41,448 nt of DNA from an uncultured Bacteroidia bacterium (GCA_903850335.1 CAINLJ010000265.1:1-41448); one strand, 5' to 3'. Shown: positions 19,401 through 27,260, counted from the first letter of the stretch. Numbers and translations are program-made. The notes: generated by a model not told the origin, from the sequence alone.

Positions 19401-19981
19401 TTCATCCCAAGAAAGGAAAATACCAATGTACTGTTTGGAGGAACATTGGTTAACGAGAAGTTGCCATCTGTGCTTGTAAGCGTTCCGATCGTAGTTCCTT
19501 TAACCGATACAGTAGCTCCCGGTAACGGTTCTCCTGAAGAGTTAGTTAATTTTCCGGAAACTGATATTCCGGAGACGGAATTTTGCTGCATGAGGCTGGA
19601 TATAGTCTCATTGGCATTTGCCTTGGCTACGATCGCAATATATTTGTCGAAAATCCGGTAAGTTAAATCAGAATTTAAAAGCATAGTATTCAGAATCTCA
19701 TCAACAGTTTGATCATTAGCATCAATGCTATGCCTGACCTCCTGGCTGATTTCGTTGCTTTTGTAGAAAAAATGGAATTCCGAAATTTTTTCTATTTGGT
19801 TTAGGATGTTCTCTAAGGAGGAATCCTCCATTTTTAAGGATAGTTTAGTGTTCTGGGAATAGGTGCTTTTTGCAAAGGTTTGCATCATTCCGACAAACAG
19901 AAGTAATGTAATAACTCTCATAACTTTCCATAGTTTAGATAATCTCCACCATACAAGTGAAGTAGGATAAAAAGATTTCAT
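16472..19981 (-). CDS. SusC/RagA-family TonB-dependent transporter with STN signalling domain
   Basis: 1,169 residues. After a long signal (to about residue 43) comes an STN domain (LSLKMEDSSLENILNQIEKI to about residue 120), found in transporters that signal to FecR. A carboxypeptidase-regulatory-like beta-sandwich follows (VSGKLTNSSGEPLPGATVSV). Then come the plug (IDEVVAIGYGTQKKINLTGAVS, then VANVQQALQGLVPNLII) and the 22-strand barrel, ending TYSLGLNINF with the C-terminal Phe. It imports oligosaccharides over the outer membrane with TonB energy and SusD as partner. The STN domain, together with fecR and the ECF gene just upstream, means substrate binding can switch on the locus through regulated release of the sigma factor. 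An independent promoter may lie in the 123-bp gap after fecR, but no clear boxes were found. Confidence 0.97.
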   Translation of the reverse strand: MKSFYPTSLVWWRLSKLWKVMRVITLLLFVGMMQTFAKSTYSQNTKLSLKMEDSSLENILNQIEKISEFHFFYKSNEISQEVRHSIDANDQTVDEILNTMLLNSDLTYRIFDKYIAIVAKANANETISSLMQQNSVSGISVSGKLTNSSGEPLPGATVSVKGTTIGTLTSTDGNFSLTNVPPNSTLVFSFLGMKTREINVSGKTSINVTMEEDVYKIDEVVAIGYGTQKKINLTGAVSIARKEDIQDRPVANVQQALQGLVPNLIIAPSNAGGEPGESMSMSIRGLQSFGGSNAPYILVDNIPMQMNDIDPNDIQSISILKDASSAAIYGARAAYGVILITTKSGKDNLTGVHVSYTTNMALSNPLNMPRPVGTMDFALAMNDAAKNAGSNPWYSADALSRLAQNIAKPGSAVEMTGTSNGLGWNIGSEGLGAAANTDWRSILFKDFSFRQKHNLNVSGANGKVDYYLSAGYYDEQGLLRYGNESFDRYNFDVKINAQVTSWAKITALFKYNYNTQDFPWDSGLGRGRIYDMMQKLKPTMPAKYPGTDIWTVESTINVNKAQRQHVVNRQVVISPRIVLEPVKGWVTNIELNLQQNDNRSTYTVGQYPQSLPNGSILVTPAQSGTLYSPTMDANEYLSPTIYSNYTRSFGKHNITALAGYQQETFNYFDLSSTASYLLTNAVPSVSTAVGSKTVADTLGHWATQSAFGRLAYNFDDKYLLEVNIRSDGSSRFQQGKRWGYFPSASAGWVVSKENFFPLKKQIDFFKIRASYGSLGNQNVANYLYIPTMSTSLSNSLFAGQQLWSVGAPNLTSVNLTWEKVSTMDFGVDIKLLQNRLSGTFDLYNALTTNLVGPGIALPAVLGTSVPLQNGGEVSTHGYELELNWRSKAGEFYYEFGGSLSDNTSKVTAYNNPTKILTTYYKGQTLGEIWGFKLAGLYQSAADITAWGVDQSYIYGAWNPGDPKYVDLDGDKKITIGKNTATDHGDKKVIGNSTPRYLYSFNARGAWKGFDLSVFFQGIGQRELYVTAMNNGNPFRGPAQGPFHAEVWRGQLDYWRDSSSPLGANPNAFYPKPYSVFTGPNNKAYGYPTDRYLQNGAYLRLKNVQLGYTIPKRLIKKVKISNAKIYVSGENLLTFTKMRIFDPESSGGRQGNGKEYPLSQTYSLGLNINF

Positions 19982-20064
19982 ATCTTTGTCGTATTAAGTT
20001 TTGGATAATTTTTTCGCTTTTCAAAATTTAAACAAAGTGCCTGATTGTTAAATTTCAGGTCTTG

Positions 20065-20097
20065 AGGGTTAGAAATAGTACCAATATTTCTGACCCT
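20065..20097. terminator. Hairpin in the fecR-susC gap
   Basis: AGGGTTAGAAATA and TATTTCTGACCCT form a stem of about 12 pairs with one imperfect step (a G-U pair on the plus-strand RNA, a mismatch on the minus). It begins 7 bp after the fecR stop. On the plus strand it is followed by TTTTTGTTT; on the minus strand no T run follows. It could separate fecR transcription from susC, or be a structure in a shared mRNA. Confidence 0.4.
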
Positions 20098-20103
20098 TTT
20101 TGT

Positions 20104-21108
20104 TTACAGCTCTTTATTCATAGGCAAATGTTTTAGGTGAATTAAATTTGGTTGATTGCTTCTGGTTTGCATTTGATATCCGATCCTGGAAATATAGGTT
20201 AGGATTTCCAGAATCTGGTCTATTGGCTTATTCTTTAAGATTGAACCTGAAAAGGCAATGTCTTTGATATCTTCGTGATCGAACACGATTTCAACATTGT
20301 ACCATTTGTTAAGTTTCTTTGCAATTTCTCCCAACGATTCCTGCCGGAAAACTATCGTACCTGTTGTCCAGCTGGTATAAAAATCAACGTTCACCTTCTT
20401 CAGATTTAATTTATCAGAAGAATTAATGAATTCGGCATTCATATTCGGGAAAAGCTCGGCAATTGTATTGCCGTTTTTATTTTGTAAGTCTACTTTCCCG
20501 GCTACAAGAGTAATATCTGTTTTATCATTGTCGTTGTAGGCGGCAACATTAAAACGTGTGCCTGTCACATTTACATCCAGATAAGTGGTTTTAACAATAA
20601 AAGGATGTTTTTTATCGGACGTAACGTTAAAGAAAGCTTCACCATTTAGTTCAACAACTCTCGTTTTAGTGCTGAAACTTGAAGGGTATCGGAATTTTGT
20701 TCCGGAATTAAGCCATACTTTTGTGGAATCGCTCAAGGCCAACTCAACGCTTTGTCCTGGCGGGACAGTTACTTCGCACCAGGAAACATTCTTTTTAAGA
20801 CTATTTTTTGATATCAAATATTGTGTTAAAGCCCCAAATGATAGAAGAACAAGAATAACTGCAGCATTTTTAAGATACTCAGTAATCTGCTTAAGCCTAA
20901 AATTCTTTCGTTTGAACCGTCGGAACTGCTGGTCAACATCTACCTGGGAATTTTCGTCAAGCATACCCGAAAGCGCCCAGCAATTTAAAATATCGTTGTA
21001 GATTTTGTGATTTTCGGAACTCATTTCGATCCAACTCAAAATCACCTTCATTTCCGACTCATCGGTAATCTTTCCCCGGATAAAATCAATAAGCTGCTCT
21101 TCCTTCAT
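20104..21108 (-). CDS. FecR-family anti-sigma factor / transmembrane sensor
   Basis: 334 residues. The cytoplasmic N-terminus (about 1-85) would hold the sigma factor and contains the short acidic helix region MKEEQLIDFIRGKITDES. One membrane segment follows (AAVILVLLSFGALTQYLI, about 89-106). The periplasmic FecR domain begins at TVPPGQSVELALSDSTKVWL and contains LNSGTKFRYPSSF, ELNGEAFFNV and PFIVKTTYLDVNVTGTRFNV. A C-terminal DUF4974 domain (FRQESLGEIAKKLNKWYNVEI) contacts the STN domain of the transporter. The protein relays occupancy of SusC to the ECF sigma factor. It lies 66 bp after the ECF gene, in the same operon, and 123 bp before susC. Confidence 0.96.
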   Translation of the reverse strand: MKEEQLIDFIRGKITDESEMKVILSWIEMSSENHKIYNDILNCWALSGMLDENSQVDVDQQFRRFKRKNFRLKQITEYLKNAAVILVLLSFGALTQYLISKNSLKKNVSWCEVTVPPGQSVELALSDSTKVWLNSGTKFRYPSSFSTKTRVVELNGEAFFNVTSDKKHPFIVKTTYLDVNVTGTRFNVAAYNDNDKTDITLVAGKVDLQNKNGNTIAELFPNMNAEFINSSDKLNLKKVNVDFYTSWTTGTIVFRQESLGEIAKKLNKWYNVEIVFDHEDIKDIAFSGSILKNKPIDQILEILTYISRIGYQMQTRSNQPNLIHLKHLPMNKEL

Positions 21109-21174
21109 TTTATGCTATTTGTAATTTATAACCCCTTTGCCTGGTTTTACCCTGAGTTGCAATTGCAAATATTA

Positions 21175-21756
21175 TTAATTGAACAGGAAAATCATCAAAG
21201 GCAGATAATCTTTAAGTGCAATGCGGAATATTTTAAGGGCGCTGGATACGTAGGTTTCCACTGTTTTCTGTGAAATTTGCATTTCAACCGCTATTTCTGA
21301 ATATTTTTTATCCTCGAAACGACTCATTTCGAAAGCTATCCGACATCGCTGAGGTAAATTAGAGAGAGTATTCCGGATAATCTTCTCGATCTCATCAAAT
21401 GTAATGGACGAAGTGTCAAGACTATTCAAGGCTTCAAAATTCAGGATCATCCGTTGTTCCCGCAAATTCTCAAGATGTCTCTTTTCAGTTTTTAAATTCC
21501 TGATATGCTTTAAACACTTATTTTTGGTAACAGTATAAAGCCATGCGTTAAGATTTGTATCATCGGCCAGTTTGGTTCTGTTGTCCCAGAGCGAAGAAAA
21601 CACATCCTGGATAATATTAAAACAAGCCTCTTCATCCTGAAGGTATTGAAGAGAAAAATGGAAAATACGCCGGTAGTGTGATTTATAGATAGCCTCAAAT
21701 GAAGAAATATCCCCATTTTTCAGCTTGACCAATAATAAACCAGAGTAAATATCCAT
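21175..21756 (-). CDS. ECF sigma factor of the SusC/FecR signalling pathway
   Basis: 193 residues from the ATG at 21756; a reading seven codons longer needs a TTG and is less likely. Region 2 is seen in RIFHFSLQYLQDEEACFNIIQDVFSSLWDNRTKL. Region 4 is seen in LPQRCRIAFEMSRFEDKKYSEIAVEMQISQKTVETYVSSALK, with a helix-turn-helix. The spacing fits the Bacteroidetes sigma-24-like family paired with FecR. It should direct transcription of the PUL when its anti-sigma partner is relieved. The gene heads the minus-strand locus and is divergent from the M1 peptidase gene. Confidence 0.96.
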   Translation of the reverse strand: MDIYSGLLLVKLKNGDISSFEAIYKSHYRRIFHFSLQYLQDEEACFNIIQDVFSSLWDNRTKLADDTNLNAWLYTVTKNKCLKHIRNLKTEKRHLENLREQRMILNFEALNSLDTSSITFDEIEKIIRNTLSNLPQRCRIAFEMSRFEDKKYSEIAVEMQISQKTVETYVSSALKIFRIALKDYLPLMIFLFN

Positions 21757-21774
21757 ATCGGCACTTTTTCTAAA

Positions 21775-21782
21775 CAAATTTA
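21775..21782 (-). promoter_or_regulatory. Bacteroidetes -7 box before the ECF sigma gene
   Basis: On the minus strand the bases read TAAATTTG, a full match to the Bacteroidetes TAnnTTTG box, 18 bp before the ATG at 21756. The expected TTTG about 19 bases upstream is only partly present (ATTT at 21802-21805), so the call is moderate. The leader would be very short. Confidence 0.4.
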
Positions 21783-22188
21783 AACATTTTTTAACAAGAA
21801 AAATTCATGAAACTCAGAATAGCTAATTTAGATTTTATTTAGCTTTCCGAAAGAGATCTTAAACAATAGAATACAGTATTGGAATGAACCCCACCTGCCA
21901 CATTTTCAGAATACCTTGGGCAATCATATACTTTCGTATAACTATTCCAACGAGGCTTTAATCCTTTTCATAAAACTTTTCTCACAATCAAGACCTGCCA
22001 TTACAATGAAATATCTCGGCATTTGAGAGAAAAATTCTGGATTTAAATGATTCATTAAGATTAGAAAATATTCGTATCATTTCTTTACAGAAAATGGGAC
22101 ACTCCAAAATAACCATCACCCTCCAAAAAAAGATATTGTTTTTGAATTTTAAAAACATAATAATAAACATGTTTTTATGGCTGTACTT

Positions 22189-22220
22189 TTTGCAAGCTTT
22201 GCACAAATGACCTAAATTTG
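22189..22220 (+). promoter_or_regulatory. Bacteroidetes-type promoter of the M1 peptidase gene
   Basis: TTTG at 22189-22192 and TAAATTTG at 22213-22220 are separated by 20 bases, close to the TTTG-N19-TAnnTTTG consensus of the primary sigma factor. Transcription would begin near 22227, leaving a leader of about 25 bases before the ATG at 22251. This is the clearest promoter in the window. Confidence 0.55.
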
Positions 22221-22250
22221 TTCCATACATTATACGGTAATGAACGACCT

Positions 22251-23978
22251 ATGGTAACAATGATAAGAAAATCCACTTGCCTCCTATTTCTGGCTGTTTC
22301 CGGAATCACACTTGGGCTATTTGCTCAGGAGCCTTCCCACTATAATTGGGGACCTTTCACTCGGGCAGATTCACTTCGTGGTTATTTATCTTCAGTTCGA
22401 ACCTGCTACGACGTGACCTACTACCACCTGGACGTGACGGTAAACCCTGATTCAGGTTATATCCAGGGTTCCAATACCATCGCATTCAATGTCGATTCAA
22501 GTTTTGGCAAAATGCAAGTAGACTTGTTTGCCAATATGAATATCGACTCGATAAAATTCGAAGACGGGACCTTCCTGAAATATTCACGCGAGTTCGCGGC
22601 GGTAGTTATCTATATGCCGAAAATCTTAGAGAAGGGATCCAATCACCAAATAGTCTTTTATTACTCAGGTAAACCGCTAGTTGCGGTAAAACCGCCATGG
22701 GACGGCGGTTTTATCTGGAAGAAAGACAAGCAAGGCAACCCGTGGGTGATGGTAACATGCCAGGGGACCGGAGCGAGTGTATGGTGGCCGAATAAAGACC
22801 ACCAGTCCGACGAACCCGACAGCATGCTGCTGAGTATTACTGTTCCGAAAGGTCTGGAGGATATTTCGAACGGAAGACTCCGAAGCAAAGTTGATCTTCC
22901 CGATGGAAAGACACAATACAATTGGTTCATAGGTTGTCCGATTAACAATTACAATGTAACCGTTAATGTCGGGAAGTATGCACATTTCAGCGATACATAC
23001 AAGAACAGCGATGGAAGCAAGTTAACGCTCGATTACTATGTCATGCCCGAAAACCTCCGGAAAGCCAGGAAGCAATTCGCAGAGGTCAAGACGATGCTCG
23101 CATGCTATGAAAAATATTTCGGGAAGTATCCTTTCTACCAGGACGGCTACAAACTCATAGAGTCTTCACATAACGGCATGGAAAACCAGTCTGCAGTAGC
23201 TTACGGAAACCACTACCAGCTCGGTTATGAAGGAAGGGCGAGTTCTGCAGCGGGCTTGAAATTCGATTTCATCATTCTCCACGAAAGTGCTCACGAATGG
23301 TGGGGCAACAACGTAACCTCAAAGGATATCGCAGATATGTGGATACACGAAAGTTTCGGCGCGTACTCCGAGGCACTCTATGTCGAATACAATTGGGGGC
23401 ACAAAGCGGCGCTGAAGTATATCAACGCGAAGAAACAAAATGTACGGAACAATGAGCCGATAATCGGTCCTTACAACGTCAACCATGAAGGCGCCAAAGA
23501 CATGTACGACAAAGGGCAACTTGTTCTGAATACACTTCGTGATGTTATAGGCAACGACGAATTATGGTTCTCAATTTTGAAAGGGTTACAAGAGAAGTAC
23601 GTTTACAAAACGGTCGATGCCGACGTCATTATCAATTATATAAATCAGAGGACCAAAACCGATCTCAATTACTTCTTCGAGCAATATCTAAGAAACCCAA
23701 CGATTCCCCAGCTGACTGTCGAGATCACCAAAAAAGCTGACAGCACTGCCTTACGTTACATGTGGAAAGCAGATGTAAAAGATTTCAGGATGCCAATCAA
23801 GGTCACGACTTCGAAAGACCATTTTACTTTTATCTATCCGACAATGGAGTGGCAAACGATGAAGTTGAAGAACTTCGACCCCAAAGATTTTCGTGTCGAT
23901 GAGGATGAATTTTACTGCACGGTTAAGATTAACAGGTATTACTTCGATCCGAAGAGTAGCTTGAAGCTGTATGACTAA
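22251..23978 (+). CDS. M1-family zinc metallopeptidase, secreted
   Basis: 575 residues from the ATG at 22251; another ATG at 22260 is equally usable. A signal peptide (MIRKSTCLLFLAVSGITLGLFAQ) starts it. An aminopeptidase-N-like beta-saddle follows (YYHLDVTVNPDSGYIQGSN). Then come the exopeptidase loop as GMENQ near residue 308 and the zinc site HESAH at 344-348, with the third ligand Glu367 in HESFGAYSEAL, giving HExxH-18-E. It lacks the large C-terminal ARM domain of full aminopeptidase N and ends soon after the thermolysin-like domain and a short beta region, as in many secreted Bacteroidetes members. It should remove N-terminal residues from peptides outside the inner membrane. It is one of only three plus-strand genes and has its own promoter, so its link to the PUL or the hydroxyproline genes is by position only. 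Confidence 0.94.
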   Translation: MVTMIRKSTCLLFLAVSGITLGLFAQEPSHYNWGPFTRADSLRGYLSSVRTCYDVTYYHLDVTVNPDSGYIQGSNTIAFNVDSSFGKMQVDLFANMNIDSIKFEDGTFLKYSREFAAVVIYMPKILEKGSNHQIVFYYSGKPLVAVKPPWDGGFIWKKDKQGNPWVMVTCQGTGASVWWPNKDHQSDEPDSMLLSITVPKGLEDISNGRLRSKVDLPDGKTQYNWFIGCPINNYNVTVNVGKYAHFSDTYKNSDGSKLTLDYYVMPENLRKARKQFAEVKTMLACYEKYFGKYPFYQDGYKLIESSHNGMENQSAVAYGNHYQLGYEGRASSAAGLKFDFIILHESAHEWWGNNVTSKDIADMWIHESFGAYSEALYVEYNWGHKAALKYINAKKQNVRNNEPIIGPYNVNHEGAKDMYDKGQLVLNTLRDVIGNDELWFSILKGLQEKYVYKTVDADVIINYINQRTKTDLNYFFEQYLRNPTIPQLTVEITKKADSTALRYMWKADVKDFRMPIKVTTSKDHFTFIYPTMEWQTMKLKNFDPKDFRVDEDEFYCTVKINRYYFDPKSSLKLYD

Positions 23979-24023
23979 TTCTATTGATCAGCACGGTTTC
24001 AACTTACAACTGTTTCTTCGTTT

Positions 24024-24056
24024 CCAACCCACCACTTAGCTTTGAGTGGGAATTGG
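24024..24056 (+). terminator. Imperfect hairpin after the M1 peptidase gene
   Basis: CCAACCCACCACT and AGTGGGAATTGG pair in three blocks (CCACT/AGTGG inside, CCAA/TTGG outside) with small interior loops, 46 bp after the stop codon. There is no T run behind it, so it is only a weak candidate terminator. The rest of the 23979-24212 gap is AT-rich and shows no gene. Confidence 0.25.
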
Positions 24057-24212
24057 CAACCAAAAATACTTTGCGATTCACGAGAAAGAAGTTTTGGATG
24101 TTTATGACACTCAGCAGCTTTGATATTAAAAGATGAAAGTAGTATTTGGAAAAATAGTTTCTATAGCTTATACTTTTAATTAAAATAATATTCAAAGGTA
24201 TGGAAAACAAAA

Positions 24213-24362
24213 ATGTCGTTCGTGATTAGTGAAGAGGCAAAGGCCAACATCAACAAAGCCCTGGAGACCATTATTCAAAACCTGCCAGGACTGGTTAACC
24301 TCAAGGTGATTGAAAATGAAGAACTTTTTAAAGCAAAATGGGATGAGTATTTTAACCTTTAG
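24213..24362 (+). CDS. Small 49-residue protein overlapping a DUF2442 gene, function unknown
   Basis: ATG at 24213 to TAG at 24362. The protein opens MSFVISEEAKANINKALETI and ends ENEELFKAKWDEYFNL. It is charged and probably helical, with no signal or membrane segment. Its last 20 bp overlap the start of the DUF2442 gene in another frame, which argues for translational coupling and against chance. A weak TTTG (24145) and TACTTTTA (24171) pair stands upstream. I do not recognise the family. Its size and overlap recall small two-gene modules in which DUF2442 follows a short partner. Confidence 0.6.
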   Translation: MSFVISEEAKANINKALETIIQNLPGLVNLKVIENEELFKAKWDEYFNL

Positions 24363-24576
24363 TAAATCAGCCAATGCCGTTAATATTTGGTTTGATGATA
24401 TACAAATGCATGTTTTTTTGGAAGATGGACGTGAACTAAGTATCCCGATTGACTGGTTTCCTTCTCTTAGGAATGCTACCCGTGAACAAAGGGACAATTG
24501 GAGGTTAATTGGAGATGGAGAAGGTTTACACTGGGAAGAGCTTGATGAAGATATTCTGATCGAAGGCTTGTTATAG
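24343..24576 (+). CDS. DUF2442 domain protein
   Basis: 77 residues from the ATG at 24343; the longer reading would start at a TTG at 24310 well inside the previous gene. The sequence shows the DUF2442 pattern: VNIWFDDIQMHVFLEDGREL, then IPIDWFPSLRNATREQRDNW, then the acidic LHWEELDEDILIEGLL. The family is small, cytoplasmic and often sits beside another small gene; a role in a toxin-antitoxin-like or regulatory pair has been suggested but is not established here. It overlaps the 49-residue gene by 20 bp and converges on the GH28 gene, whose stop is 56 bp further. Confidence 0.88.
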   Translation: MSILTFSKSANAVNIWFDDIQMHVFLEDGRELSIPIDWFPSLRNATREQRDNWRLIGDGEGLHWEELDEDILIEGLL

Positions 24577-24631
24577 ATCATAAACCCGGAAGAAATCTTA
24601 AATAGAAGATTATTTCTTTCCGATAACTTAA

Positions 24632-25974
24632 TTATTTTCTTTCCAGATTTTGAACATCATCAAATATGGTGGGTTTTCGGGCATCCGAGCCAATTGTTTT
24701 CACAAAGAAATTGTCAACGGTCAATCTATTTATGTGACGGGCATAAATCCCATAAGCCGGCAAAGTACCAACTAAAAAGAATTCCGGCCACCAGTCGCCC
24801 AAAACTTCAGGAGTATATTCTTTTACCGTCTTTGCTGCGTCTTCCTTTGTTCCTCCACCCGAAACGATAAACGGAACATTGCTGATCAGAATATCTTCGA
24901 TCTTGTGGTCAGGAATCCTGTCACAAAAAAAGTGGCGTTTTTATTGAGTTTGCTGTTGTCGATAATCATATTCTGAAAAATAAAATTATGCATTGCTTTC
25001 ATCGGGGCCAGCTCCATCGGGGAATCCACACAGGCCCGCTGCTGGCAGAAGGTCATAAAGACGGGCCGGGGAACATTTTCCATTACTAGGTTGGAGAAAA
25101 TCATGTTTTTCATCTCACCCCCTTCGTTCATCTGGATTTTCAGGCCCGAATCGTCGATATTGCGAAAGGTGCAGTTGGTAACAGTGACCGAACTGAAATC
25201 ACCCCGTGAAAGTAAACCAATCCTGATACCTCCCCATTTGGTAGAAAAGAGACAATTACTAATTACAATGTCGCGGCAAGGTTTATCGGGCCGGGATGTT
25301 TGTAAACAAATGCAATCGTCACTGTTATCGAAGCTACAATTGGATACCCGAACGTTGGTGCAGCCATCAAAATCGAGCCCGTCGCCGTTCCAGTTAACGC
25401 GACTTTGTATTTTGATTCCTGTTACAGTAATATCATCCCAATAAAGCCAGGCCGAAGTCCAGGCTGCCGGGTTGACAATGTTGATATCGGCTAAATGAAT
25501 GTTGCTGCAATTCATGAACCGCATCAGCATTGGGCGTTCATCAACAAAAATTGAATCAGCACGATTCCCGTTTCCGTCAATGGTCCCATTCCCCTCAATG
25601 GCAATTGATTTGGCATCTTTTGCAAAAATGAAACAGCGGTTCAGGTGAGGTTCATTTTTGTACATGTTTTTATGTGTATCGGTCGAATAATCGCTGTAAC
25701 GGTTACTCCCAGGCAATGCTGTACCGTTGTCAATGTGTAGCGTAACATTGTCTTTCAGATAGACAGTGCCAGACATGTATTTTCCGCCTCCGGTAAGCAG
25801 CACGGTGCCTCCACCTTCTTTAGTGCATAGATCAATTGCTTTTGGGATAGCGATGGTACTTATTGTTTTACCATCGTTAATTGCGCCAAAATCGACAACG
25901 CTGTAAACTTTTGCCGAAAGGTTTATTGTCAGAATGAATAGAATTCCAACAAGAAAAAAACGTTTAAAATCCAT
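24632..25974 (-). pseudogene. GH28 (polygalacturonase-like) gene, frameshifted in a homopolymer
   Basis: The first 362 codons read as a secreted GH28 right-handed beta-helix protein (MDFKRFFLVGILFILTINLSA, then VDFGAINDGKT). The frame ends early at 24886. One base away in frame, the reading continues PDHKIEDILISNVPFIVSGG, then WWPEFFLVGTLPAYGIYARH, to a natural stop at 24632. Joined, this gives about 447 residues, the family's normal size. The break falls at or within about 25 bases after a run of seven A (24925-24931, T on the coding strand); adding one base restores the frame. The site retains NGDGLDFDG and SDDCIC, but the usual Gly-His-Gly is replaced by WGGIRIG and Arg-Ile-Lys by Gly-Leu-Lys-Ile, as in a divergent GH28 branch. 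It follows the hydroxyproline oxidase gene by 44 bp, so it may be the end of that operon. It could be a true decay, phase variation or a sequencing error. Confidence 0.85.
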
Positions 25975-26018
25975 ACTTAAAATATTTATTATTTATTGAC
26001 TAACATGCTTAATCCCTT

Positions 26019-27260
26019 TCAGCGATCAATTCGGAAGGGTGTAAGATCCAAACCCGGCTTTTCTCCGGATATCAATTCACTAAGCAATTTCCCTGTGGCC
26101 GGAGCCAATGTTACACCCATCATGGAATGACCTGTACCTACCAATACATTATGAAAGAACGGAATATGGCCTATATAAGGCAATCCGTCGAAAGAGCATG
26201 GCCTGTGACCCTGCCAGATCTGTCCCTGAGCTATTTGCAGACCAGTTTCTGACGGATAAAACTTGCCAATGGACTGAATGATTTGACTAACGCGTGCCTG
26301 TATGATTTTCATTCCTTTGCTTCCAAGTTCCATTCCGCCTCCGAATTGAGTAATTTCACATCCCAGGGGAGTTACTGCAACACTGGCATCTGCCAACAAT
26401 GCCGGATAATGAATCGGTTGAGCCGTTTTAACCTTAAAACTATATCCTTTCCCGGGTTGAACATAAAGATTTATTTTCAGTTGATTAAGTATCTCTTTAC
26501 TCCAGAAACCGGCAGTAATAACCAATTGATCAAAGTCAAAAATCCCTTTCTCTGTTTCCAGGTTAATCGCCTTTTGTCTTGAAGTATTTATTTTTTTGAC
26601 TGCACAATTTCGTATTAGAGTCACCCCAGATCGTTCAAGTGTATCAATCAGTGATTTCATTAGCATCGAAGGATCCAGGTGATCATCTGATTTGTAATGC
26701 ACCCCTCCTGAAACATCAGGCTTTGCATCAAATTCCAATTGATGAACCTCAGCAGCTGATAATGTTGATACTTCCAATCCCGAATGACGTGCTATTTCCG
26801 CTTCTTCCATCAATTCGTCTCCGATCTTCGGGGATTGGTATAGCATCAGTAAACCCTTGTGCCAAAGCGGGAAGTCCAGTTGACCAGATTCTTTCACCTC
26901 TGCAAACAAATTTTTACTGAAAAGACTCAGCTCTTTTAATACAGGAATTGATTTTTTCACGTGCCTGGCCGATGCAGCTCTGGCGAACCGAAGATACCAT
27001 CGTATCAAGTCAAGATCCGGCGATAAGTGAACAGAAACCGGCGAAACCGGATTAAAAAGGGTTTGTAGACCCTTGCGTAACATTCCAGGTGAAGCAAGGG
27101 GTATGATGTGGCTGGGGACAATCAGTCCTGCATTCCCAAATGAGCAGCTGTCAGTAAGATCGCCACGATCAATTACTGTTATATCGGCTCCTTTTTTTCG
27201 GATGTACCAGGCGGTAAACAATCCAACTACGCCTCCGCCTACAATCACAATTTTGCTCAT
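26019..27260 (-). CDS. FAD-dependent D-amino-acid dehydrogenase (DadA-like), probable cis-4-hydroxy-D-proline oxidase
   Basis: 413 residues. The N-terminal dinucleotide fold is IVIVGGGVVGLFTAWYIRKK with the acidic end VIDRGD. The DAO domain shows FGNAGLIVPSHIIPLASPGM and, near the C-terminus, GHRPCSFDGLPYIGH and VLVGTGHSMMGVTLAPATGK. DadA relatives oxidise D-amino acids to imino acids and pass electrons to the chain. In hydroxyproline clusters the same family converts cis-4-hydroxy-D-proline to pyrroline-4-hydroxy-2-carboxylate. The neighbours (epimerase, deaminase, semialdehyde dehydrogenase) make that role far more likely than D-alanine use. It lies 56 bp after the epimerase. Confidence 0.9.
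   Translation of the reverse strand: MSKIVIVGGGVVGLFTAWYIRKKGADITVIDRGDLTDSCSFGNAGLIVPSHIIPLASPGMLRKGLQTLFNPVSPVSVHLSPDLDLIRWYLRFARAASARHVKKSIPVLKELSLFSKNLFAEVKESGQLDFPLWHKGLLMLYQSPKIGDELMEEAEIARHSGLEVSTLSAAEVHQLEFDAKPDVSGGVHYKSDDHLDPSMLMKSLIDTLERSGVTLIRNCAVKKINTSRQKAINLETEKGIFDFDQLVITAGFWSKEILNQLKINLYVQPGKGYSFKVKTAQPIHYPALLADASVAVTPLGCEITQFGGGMELGSKGMKIIQARVSQIIQSIGKFYPSETGLQIAQGQIWQGHRPCSFDGLPYIGHIPFFHNVLVGTGHSMMGVTLAPATGKLLSELISGEKPGLDLTPFRIDR

Larger units (their letters stand above)
21757..22250. other. Divergent intergenic region between the ECF gene and the M1 peptidase gene
   Basis: About 494 bp, AT-rich, with no convincing coding sequence. It holds the two promoter candidates listed separately, one at each end. 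Small palindromes occur inside (AATACAGTATT near 21870 and TATACTTTCGTATA near 21930), either of which could be an operator, though nothing links them to a known regulator. Confidence 0.5.

Noticed and set aside
1-21756. An ulvan utilization locus, because of rhamnosidases plus sulfatase
   Set aside because: No ulvan lyase and no GH105 unsaturated uronyl hydrolase is visible, and GH127 is not typical; part of the locus may lie beyond the left edge, so this is only set aside.
21988-22230. An 80-codon minus-strand frame in the divergent region
   Set aside because: AT-rich, without a recognisable domain, and it overlaps the clear promoter of the M1 gene.
24004-24210. A 68-codon minus-strand frame after the M1 gene
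   Set aside because: Rich in Ile, Phe and Lys as expected from AT-rich noncoding DNA, and it covers a hairpin; no family recognised.
24925-24931. Programmed frameshifting in the GH28 gene
   Set aside because: No typical slippery heptamer with a downstream structure was recognised, and GH28 enzymes are not known to use it; decay, phase variation or error explain it better.
26019-27260. D-alanine dehydrogenase (dadA) for alanine use
   Set aside because: No alanine racemase is near, and the neighbours make a complete hydroxyproline path.
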